Assembly (NCBI GenBank): GCA_025935595.1
Contig: JAICUZ010000179.1
Location: forward strand, 1-5,546
Direction of reading: 5' to 3'
Length of the DNA stretch: 5,546 bases
DNA from: Burkholderiales bacterium
GTDB lineage: Bacteria > Actinomycetota > Thermoleophilia > Gaiellales > Gaiellaceae
Shown: piece by piece, positions 1 to 4,497 of the stretch
How the letters are laid out: each line of letters starts with the position of its first letter
Numbering within the stretch: the first letter of the stretch is position 1
The notes under the pieces: generated by a model
Seen by the model: the letters and a program-made list of their open reading frames with translations, nothing else
Database searches by the model: none
What the model was told of the DNA's origin: nothing
Made by a program: the position numbers and the translations under genes

Positions 1-2
1 CC

Positions 3-803
3 ATGACGGTGTACGCCGACCTCGTTCGCTACCGCGAGCTGTTCTCGAACCTCTTCCGCCGCGACTTCCAGGCGAAGTACAAGGGATCGCTGCTCGGTGT
101 CCTGTGGTCGCTCCTCAACCCGCTGATCCTGCTCGGCGTCTACCTGCTCGTCTTCGGGGTCATCTTCCCGAGCCCGCAGATCTCGCACTACGCGCTCTAC
201 CTCCTCGCGGGCCTCGCCTGCTGGATCTTCTTCGCCACCTCGATGCAGTCGGCGGCGCGCTCGCTCGTCGACGCCGCCGACCTCGTGAAGAAAGTGCGCT
301 TCCCCCGGCAGCTCGTCGCGTTCTCGATGGTCGCGACGCAGGCGGTGACGTTCGCGGTGATGGCAGTCATCCTCATCGTTCTCTCCCTGATCTTCGTCGG
401 AGACGCGCGATCGACTGTGTGGCTCGCAATTCCGCTCGCGCTGGTGTTCGCAGCGGAGGTCGCAGGGCTCGCGCTCGTCGTCGCCTGCTTGAACGTCGTC
501 TTCCGCGACGTCGAGCACGTGCTCGCCGCTGCGCTTCTGCCGTGGTTCTTCGTGACGCCGATCCTCTGGAGCGCGCAGACGCTCGGCGGCGACCGCGCGG
601 AGCGCCATCACACGCTGCTCAGCGTGCTGCACTGGGTGAACCCGGTCGCGCCGCCGATCTTCGCGATTCGCGACGCGATCTGGTCCGGGCGTGCGCCGCA
701 CCTCTGGGACGTCGTCTACCTGGTCGTCGCGGCGGCGGTCTCGCTCGTGCTGGCGGCGTGGGTCTTCAGGTCGATCGACGATCGGATCGCGGTCGAGCTC
801 TGA
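3..803 (+). CDS. Wzm-type ABC-2 permease for polysaccharide/O-antigen export
   Basis: Membrane half of an ABC exporter that moves lipid-linked polysaccharide or teichoic-acid-type polymer across the cytoplasmic membrane, powered by a Wzt/TagH-type ATPase. The 266-residue length is normal for Wzm/TagG proteins. An amphipathic N-terminus with RDFQAKYKGSLLG (residues 20-32) leads into LWSLLNPL (34-41), the family's hallmark entry to the first membrane helix. Hydrophobic segments lie near residues 33-54, 63-80, 105-131, 137-164, 172-190 and 234-254, giving six helices. FRDVEHVL (167-174), TPILW (185-189) and the NPV turn (213-215) are also typical of ABC-2 polysaccharide permeases. The ATG lies 2 bases inside the window, so the ribosome binding site cannot be seen and a slightly earlier start is possible, although the N-terminus already matches the family. 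The ATPase that probably partners it is 2.2 kb downstream at 3002-4222 rather than adjacent. The polymer exported cannot be told from the sequence. Confidence 0.93.
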   Translation: MTVYADLVRYRELFSNLFRRDFQAKYKGSLLGVLWSLLNPLILLGVYLLVFGVIFPSPQISHYALYLLAGLACWIFFATSMQSAARSLVDAADLVKKVRFPRQLVAFSMVATQAVTFAVMAVILIVLSLIFVGDARSTVWLAIPLALVFAAEVAGLALVVACLNVVFRDVEHVLAAALLPWFFVTPILWSAQTLGGDRAERHHTLLSVLHWVNPVAPPIFAIRDAIWSGRAPHLWDVVYLVVAAAVSLVLAAWVFRSIDDRIAVEL

Positions 804-1485
804 GCATCGCGCGGCCGTCGTAGATCCACGGCTCGTCGCGTGGCGCCGCGAACGCGGGTAGCCCCGCGACGTCGCCGAGCGGCTCGAGCTCGACCACGCC
901 CGGGAGCACGGACGGACAGAGGAGCGGTGCGCCGAAGGCGGGCACGCGACCGGTGCCCGGCGCGTACGGCTCGAGCGCGCGCGGCCGGCGCCGAAGCGCT
1001 CCGCCGTCCCAGTCGATCGAGCCCGCGACGACTGCGTAGCCCTCTGCGTGCGCCGTGCGCACGTTGTCCGTCCACGCCTGCGTCGCCTCGACCCACGGCG
1101 GCAAGCTCGCCGACGGCTCGCCGGTGCGCGGGCCGACGTCGACGTCCACGCGGAGCAGGTCGCTGCCGAGCTCCGAGAACCATGCGTGGTGCTCGGCAAC
1201 CGCGTCCAGCGCGAGCCGGTACGGGCCGGGCGGGATCGGCGCGCGTACCGCCAGCTCGCCGATCGCCCGCTCGCCGGGCGTAAGGCGCGGCGGGCTCGTG
1301 CGGACGCCGTCCCACACGATCGGGTTGTCGCGCGAGTCGAGCCAGTGGTAGGAGAGGAAGACGCCTCCGGGCCACGCGACGCTGCCGGTGTTCTCGACCT
1401 CCACGTCGACCTGCGCGAGCGCCCCGGCTTGCAGTGCGGGCGCGGGGATCGCGCCGAAGCGAATTCCGAGCGGTCCTTTCGACAC
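766..1485 (-). CDS. Ig-like beta-sandwich protein of unknown function
   Basis: Soluble 239-residue protein with no signal peptide or membrane helix; I do not recognise a named family for the full length. Residues about 5-118 read as an Ig-like/CARDB-style beta-sandwich: VDVEVENTGSVAWPGG (26-41), LSYHWLD (44-50), VWDGVRT (57-63), LTPGE (68-72), PPGPYRL (85-91) and WFSELGSDLLRVDV (102-115). From memory, such domains occur in actinobacterial cell-surface and glycan-related proteins. Residues about 128-239 form a second region with WVEATQAW (131-138), AEGYAVVAGSIDW (147-159), PGTGRVPAF (176-184), GDVAGLPAF (204-212) and EPWIYDGRAML (218-228), ending in a basic tail. The start is the GTG at 1483-1485, which just precedes the first strand of the domain; it has no Shine-Dalgarno sequence and may be leaderless. 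Competing plus-strand frames here are arginine-rich shadows without recognisable motifs. The stop lies inside the 3' end of the convergent permease gene. A link to glycan export is inferred from the neighbours only. Confidence 0.8.
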   Translation of the reverse strand: MSKGPLGIRFGAIPAPALQAGALAQVDVEVENTGSVAWPGGVFLSYHWLDSRDNPIVWDGVRTSPPRLTPGERAIGELAVRAPIPPGPYRLALDAVAEHHAWFSELGSDLLRVDVDVGPRTGEPSASLPPWVEATQAWTDNVRTAHAEGYAVVAGSIDWDGGALRRRPRALEPYAPGTGRVPAFGAPLLCPSVLPGVVELEPLGDVAGLPAFAAPRDEPWIYDGRAMLRARPRSDRRST

Positions 1486-1492
1486 GGAGGAC

Positions 1493-1499
1493 TACCCTA
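1493..1499. promoter_or_regulatory. Symmetric -10 element, putative divergent promoter
   Basis: The gap between two divergent start codons is only 22 bp and contains TACCCTA. Read on the plus strand it gives TACCCT (1493-1498), a TANNNT-type -10, with 9 bases before the hemE ATG. Read on the minus strand it gives TAGGGT (1499-1494), also TANNNT, with 8 bases before the GTG of the Ig-like gene. Neither gene has a well-placed Shine-Dalgarno (the GGAGG at 1486-1490 is 17 bases from the hemE ATG), so leaderless transcription in both directions is plausible, as is common in actinobacteria. No good -35 match is visible on either side. The assignment is an inference from spacing and symmetry. Confidence 0.45.
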
Positions 1500-1507
1500 A
1501 CGTCGTC

Positions 1508-2536
1508 ATGGAGCCACTCCTCGTCCGCGCGGCGCGCCGCGAGCAGGTGGAGCGCACGCCCGTCTGGTTCATGCGGCAGGCCGGGCGGTCGCTTCCGGAG
1601 TACCGCGCGCTTCGTGAGCAGCACTCCTTCTGGGAGGTGGCGCAGACGCCGGAGCTGTGTGCCGAGGTCACGTTGCAGCCGGTGCGGCGACACGGCGTCG
1701 ACGCGGCCGTGATGTTCGCGGACATCATGACCCCGGTCGTCGCGATGGGTCTCGACGTCGAGCTCGTCGAAGGGGTCGGCCCTGTGCTGGAGACGCCGGT
1801 GCGCTCGGCGGCCGACGTCGAGCGGCTCGTCCGGCCCGAGCCGGACAGCGCCTACGCCCCGCTGGTCGAGGCGATCCGCATCGTTCGCGGTGAGCTCTCC
1901 GCGGAGCGCGCGGTCGTCGGCTTCTGCGGCGGCCCGTTCACCGTTGCGGGCTACCTCGTCGAAGGTCGCCCGACGCGCGAGCTCACGCGTGTGAAGGCGT
2001 TGATGTACGGCGAGCGGGCCGTGTGGACCGCGCTGATGGAGCGGCTCGCCGACTGCTTCGCCGCCTACCTCGGCGCGCAGGTTCGCGCGGGCGCGGACGT
2101 CGTCCAGCTCTTCGACTCCTGGGTCGGCGTCCTCTCGCCGGCGGACTACGAGGAGTTCGTCGCCCCCTGGTCGGCGCGGATCCTTGCGAGCGTGGACGTC
2201 CCGACGATCCATTTCGGCACGGGCACCGCGACACTGCTGCCGGCGATGGCGCACGCCGGCGGCGACGTGATCGGGCTCGACTGGCGCATCCCGCTCGACG
2301 AGGGTTGGGCGCTGGTCGGCGACGATCGCGGCGTGCAGGGGAACCTCGATCCCGCGCTGTTGCTCGGCCCGTGGGAGCGCACCGAGGCGGGCGCGCTCGA
2401 CGTCCTCGCGCGTGCGGCCGGCCGGCCCGGCCATATCTTCAACCTCGGGCACGGCGTGCTGCCGGGCACGAAGGCCGAGTCGGTGACGCGGCTCGCGGAG
2501 CTCGTCAAGACCGCGCCGGTGGGTGTGCGTGCCTGA
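1508..2536 (+). CDS. hemE: Uroporphyrinogen III decarboxylase
   Basis: Cytoplasmic enzyme of heme synthesis that removes four carboxyl groups from the acetate side chains of uroporphyrinogen III to give coproporphyrinogen III, without a cofactor. The 342-residue length is standard. Signature 1, PVWFMRQAGR (18-27), supplies the substrate-binding arginines R23 and R27. D72 in MFADIM is the catalytic aspartate. Signature 2, GFCGGPFTVAGYLVEG (138-153), contains the conserved Y149. S204 in QLFDSW and H315 in FNLGHGVLP complete the known active-site set, so the enzyme should be active. The ATG at 1508 is chosen because it puts 17 residues before signature 1, as in other HemE proteins; the open frame runs back to 1388, but that part overlaps the divergent gene and has no homology. 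No close Shine-Dalgarno is seen, and a -10-like TACCCT sits 9 bases upstream. It heads an overlapping run of four genes; no other heme gene is visible in the window. Confidence 0.97.
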   Translation: MEPLLVRAARREQVERTPVWFMRQAGRSLPEYRALREQHSFWEVAQTPELCAEVTLQPVRRHGVDAAVMFADIMTPVVAMGLDVELVEGVGPVLETPVRSAADVERLVRPEPDSAYAPLVEAIRIVRGELSAERAVVGFCGGPFTVAGYLVEGRPTRELTRVKALMYGERAVWTALMERLADCFAAYLGAQVRAGADVVQLFDSWVGVLSPADYEEFVAPWSARILASVDVPTIHFGTGTATLLPAMAHAGGDVIGLDWRIPLDEGWALVGDDRGVQGNLDPALLLGPWERTEAGALDVLARAAGRPGHIFNLGHGVLPGTKAESVTRLAELVKTAPVGVRA

Positions 2537-3005
2537 CTCGCCGCCGGTGGTCATCCGGCCCCTGCGCGAGGACGAGTACGACGCGTTCATCCAGCGCGGG
2601 CTGGCGTTCTACGTCGACGACATGGTTCGCGCCGGCATCGACCGAGACGTCGCCGAGGCGAAGGCCGCCAAGGACCTGCCGCAGCTGCTGCCCGACGGCC
2701 TCGCGACGCCTGACCACTCCATGTACGCGATCGAGGACGACGGCGGGTTCGCGGGCTACCTGTGGCTCTGTGACCGCGACAGCGAGCTCGGGCACAGCCT
2801 GTTCGTCTACGCGGTCGAGATCGACGAGGGGTTTCGTGGCCGTGGGCTCGGTCGTGCCGCGATGGTGTTCGCCGAGAACGAGGCGCAGCGTCTCGGGATC
2901 GCAAAGGTCGCGCTGAACGTGTTCGGCGGCAACGCAGTCGCGCGCGGCCTGTATCTCTCGCTGGGCTACACGGAGACCGCGGTGCACATGGAGAAGCGCG
3001 TTTGA
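2529..3005 (+). CDS. GNAT-family N-acetyltransferase
   Basis: Predicted cytoplasmic acetyltransferase that transfers an acetyl group from acetyl-CoA to an amine; the substrate is unknown. With the GTG at 2529 it has 158 residues, the usual GNAT size. It opens with the typical first strand VVIRPLREDEYDAF (7-20). Strand 4 is LFVYAVEIDEGF (91-102), leading into the acetyl-CoA pyrophosphate-binding motif FRGRGLGRA (102-110), which matches R/Q-x-x-G-x-G/A. Motif B is LNVFGGNAVARGLYLSLGY (129-147), including the N135 and Y142 positions usual in the family. The start is ambiguous between GTG 2523 and GTG 2529. I prefer 2529 because a weak GGTGGG (2518-2523) lies 5 bases ahead of it and the overlap with hemE is shorter (8 bp). 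The 3' end overlaps the ATPase gene by 4 bp, which indicates an operon. It could modify a protein, an amino sugar or a small molecule; nothing in the sequence decides this. Confidence 0.9.
   Translation: MPDSPPVVIRPLREDEYDAFIQRGLAFYVDDMVRAGIDRDVAEAKAAKDLPQLLPDGLATPDHSMYAIEDDGGFAGYLWLCDRDSELGHSLFVYAVEIDEGFRGRGLGRAAMVFAENEAQRLGIAKVALNVFGGNAVARGLYLSLGYTETAVHMEKRV
2990..2996 (+). promoter_or_regulatory. Ribosome binding site for the Wzt-type gene
   Basis: GGAGAAG, a good Shine-Dalgarno match, ends 5 bases before the TTG at 3002. It is the clearest ribosome binding site in the window and supports the unusual TTG start, which also overlaps the upstream stop codon in TTGA. Confidence 0.7.
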
Positions 3006-4222
3006 CGCCCGGCCGCATCGTCGTCGACCGCGTCTCCCGGACCTTCCGGGTCTACCCGAAGTCGCAGCGCACGCTGAAGGACGTGTTCGTCGCCCGCGGC
3101 CGCCTCCGCGCGCGCGACGTCGAGGCGCTCCGGGACGTCTCACTCACGATCGAGCCCGGGGAGGCGGTGGGCCTCGTCGGCCGCAACGGCTCCGGCAAGT
3201 CGACGCTTCTGCGGATCGTGTCGGGGATCATCTCGCCGACGTCGGGGCGTGTCGAAGCCGGCGGACGCGTCGCGTCGCTCCTCGAGCTCGGTGCGGGCTT
3301 CCATCCCGACTTCACCGGCCGCGAGAACGTCTATCTGAACGGCTCGATCCACGGCCTGTCGCGCGCACGGGTGCGCGAGGTGATGGACGAGATCGTGTCG
3401 TTCGCCGAGCTCGAGGAGTTCATCGACCTGCCGGTGCGCACGTATTCGTCGGGGATGTTCATGCGGCTGGGGTTCTCCGTCGCCGCGCACATCCGCGCCG
3501 ACGTGTTGCTCCTCGACGAGGTGTTCGCGGTCGGCGACGAGCAATTCCAGCGGAAGTGCTTCGGCAAGATCGCGGAGTTCAAGAATCGCGGCGGCACGAT
3601 CGTCTTCGTGTCGCACGATGCGCGCGCCGTCGAGCGGCTGTGCGATCGCGCCGTGCTGCTGCGGCAGGGCGAGGTCGCCTTCGAAGGGTCGACGCGCGAT
3701 GCGATCGCCGCGTATCGCCGGTTGCTCGGCGCCGAGGAGAGCCCGGAGGAGCTGGGGGCCGGACTGCGCGAGTGGGGGACGGGTGAGGCCCGCATCGTCG
3801 CCGCGGCGCTCGTCGACGACTCGGGCGAGGAACGCGCGCAGTTCGCCTCGGGCGAGGCCGTGCTCGTACGGCTCGTCGTCGAGGCGGAGCCGGGTGTTGC
3901 CGCGCCGCGCGTCGTGATCGAGTTGCGCGACGACGACGGCGTCGTCCTCGGGCACGTCTCGCAGGAGCTTGCTCCGCTCGGGTGGCGCGGCGGTGGCCGC
4001 CATGAGGTGTCGTTCCACCTCGACCGGCTGCCGCTCGCCGAGGGACGCTTCCATCTCCGCGTGTCGCTCGCGGATGCGACGACGGGCGCACTGCTGCACG
4101 CGCTCGACGACGCACTGCGTTTCTTCGTGTTCCCGGCGGGATCCGAGTCGGGTGTGGTGCTGCTCGACGGAGGCTGGTCGATGCAGGAGATCGACCCGGT
4201 CGCGCCAACTTCGGAGCCGTGA
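3002..4222 (+). CDS. Wzt-type ABC transporter ATPase with C-terminal substrate-binding domain
   Basis: Cytoplasmic ATPase of a polysaccharide/O-antigen ABC exporter, 406 residues. The nucleotide-binding domain (about 1-245) has Walker A GRNGSGKST (60-68), the Wzt/TagH-typical LLELGAGFHPDFTGREN (93-109), the ABC signature YSSGMFMRL (148-156), Walker B VLLLDE (168-173), the D-loop AVGDE (176-180) and the H-loop histidine in SHD (H205). EGSTRDAIAAYR (228-239) ends this half. Residues about 260-380 form a beta-sandwich of the Wzt C-terminal type (for example VLVRLVVEAE 287-296, VVIELRDDDGVVLGH 304-318, GRFHLRVSLADA 348-359). In characterised Wzt proteins this domain recognises the exported glycan's end group, coupling chain termination to export. 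The start is TTG within TTGA, overlapping the GNAT stop by 4 bp and backed by GGAGAAG. It probably works with the Wzm-type permease at the left edge of the window. That pairing is inferred, because the two are not adjacent and the flanks are unseen. Confidence 0.95.
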   Translation: MTPGRIVVDRVSRTFRVYPKSQRTLKDVFVARGRLRARDVEALRDVSLTIEPGEAVGLVGRNGSGKSTLLRIVSGIISPTSGRVEAGGRVASLLELGAGFHPDFTGRENVYLNGSIHGLSRARVREVMDEIVSFAELEEFIDLPVRTYSSGMFMRLGFSVAAHIRADVLLLDEVFAVGDEQFQRKCFGKIAEFKNRGGTIVFVSHDARAVERLCDRAVLLRQGEVAFEGSTRDAIAAYRRLLGAEESPEELGAGLREWGTGEARIVAAALVDDSGEERAQFASGEAVLVRLVVEAEPGVAAPRVVIELRDDDGVVLGHVSQELAPLGWRGGGRHEVSFHLDRLPLAEGRFHLRVSLADATTGALLHALDDALRFFVFPAGSESGVVLLDGGWSMQEIDPVAPTSEP

Positions 4223-4482
4223 GCGCGCGCGCGTGCCCCGATTGGCCTGCGCTGATGGAGATCGCGCCGAATTTGCAGTTCCGTCATGTCACGCTGGGCG
4301 AGGCGCGACTGCCCGTCGATGCATTCGTGCAGCTCGAAGGGATCGGTGCGGACGAGGTTGTTCTCTGCTGCGACCTCGACGCACACGTGTTCAATCACGA
4401 GCACACCGAAGACCGTGTGGTCGAGGCGCTGCGCGGGACGCATTGGATCGACGTGCGCGAGATCGCCGAGCGGCCCGCTTAG
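4219..4482 (+). CDS. Small hypothetical protein, last gene of the hemE-wzt run
   Basis: Unrecognised soluble protein of 87 residues from the GTG at 4219, whose GTGA overlaps the Wzt-type stop by 4 bp. An in-frame ATG at 4255 would give a 75-residue form starting MEIAPNLQF. The first 12 residues are encoded partly by an alternating GC tract and may not be conserved, but the 4-bp overlap favours the GTG by coupling. GGAG (4213-4216) is only 2 bases from the GTG, and no Shine-Dalgarno precedes the ATG. The predicted fold is mixed alpha/beta: LPVDAFVQLEG (31-41), DEVVLCCDLDAHVFNHEH (45-62), then a helix EDRVVEAL (64-71) and WIDVREIAER (76-85). The dense C50, C51, D52, D54, H56, H60, H62 cluster could bind a metal, but this is speculation. 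Its frame reads as a balanced protein, unlike the arginine-rich alternatives overlapping it. Confidence 0.72.
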   Translation: MSARACPDWPALMEIAPNLQFRHVTLGEARLPVDAFVQLEGIGADEVVLCCDLDAHVFNHEHTEDRVVEALRGTHWIDVREIAERPA

Positions 4483-4497
4483 AGCCTCTTAAGCTCT
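4481..4497. terminator. Weak hairpin between convergent genes
   Basis: AGAGC (4481-4485) can pair with GCTCT (4493-4497) around a 7-base loop, spanning the 6-bp gap between the stop codons of the small gene (TAG) and the PHP gene (TAA). The stem is only 5 bp and there is no T-run on either strand, so it is a poor intrinsic terminator. It is listed because it is the only local dyad at this convergent end and the area is less GC-rich than its surroundings. Confidence 0.25.

Noticed and set aside
771..790. GATC/CGATCG-rich short palindromes near the permease 3' end, as an operator or terminator
   Set aside because: Short self-complementary GATCG and TCGA words occur throughout this GC-rich sequence as ordinary Asp/Arg/Ile codons. 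There is no long stem or T-run, and the stretch is coding on both strands.
1486..1490. GGAGG as the hemE Shine-Dalgarno
   Set aside because: It lies 17 bases before the ATG, too far for efficient use, and it falls beside the start codon of the opposite gene. It would only matter for a transcript starting upstream of it.
840..1500. Plus-strand open frames opposite the Ig-like gene
   Set aside because: They are strongly arginine-rich and motif-free, whereas the minus strand gives a beta-sandwich with clear domain motifs and normal composition.
1388..1507. A 40-residue N-terminal extension of HemE starting at an upstream ATG
   Set aside because: The extension is Ser/Thr/Ala/Cys-rich, lies entirely over the divergent gene and has no counterpart in HemE proteins. 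The ATG at 1508 gives the usual distance to the PxWxMRQAGR signature.
716..2590. A 624-codon open frame on the minus strand opposite hemE
   Set aside because: It is arginine/histidine-rich low-complexity translation with no recognisable motif. It lies antisense to a fully conserved hemE and out of frame with the credible minus-strand gene at 766-1485. Long antisense frames are expected at this GC content.
3140..4443. Two long minus-strand open frames (3140-4099 and 3331-4443) opposite the ABC ATPase
   Set aside because: Their composition is dominated by Arg, Ser, Ala and Glu repeats and they show no domain features. The plus strand carries an intact ATPase with every ABC motif, so these are shadows.
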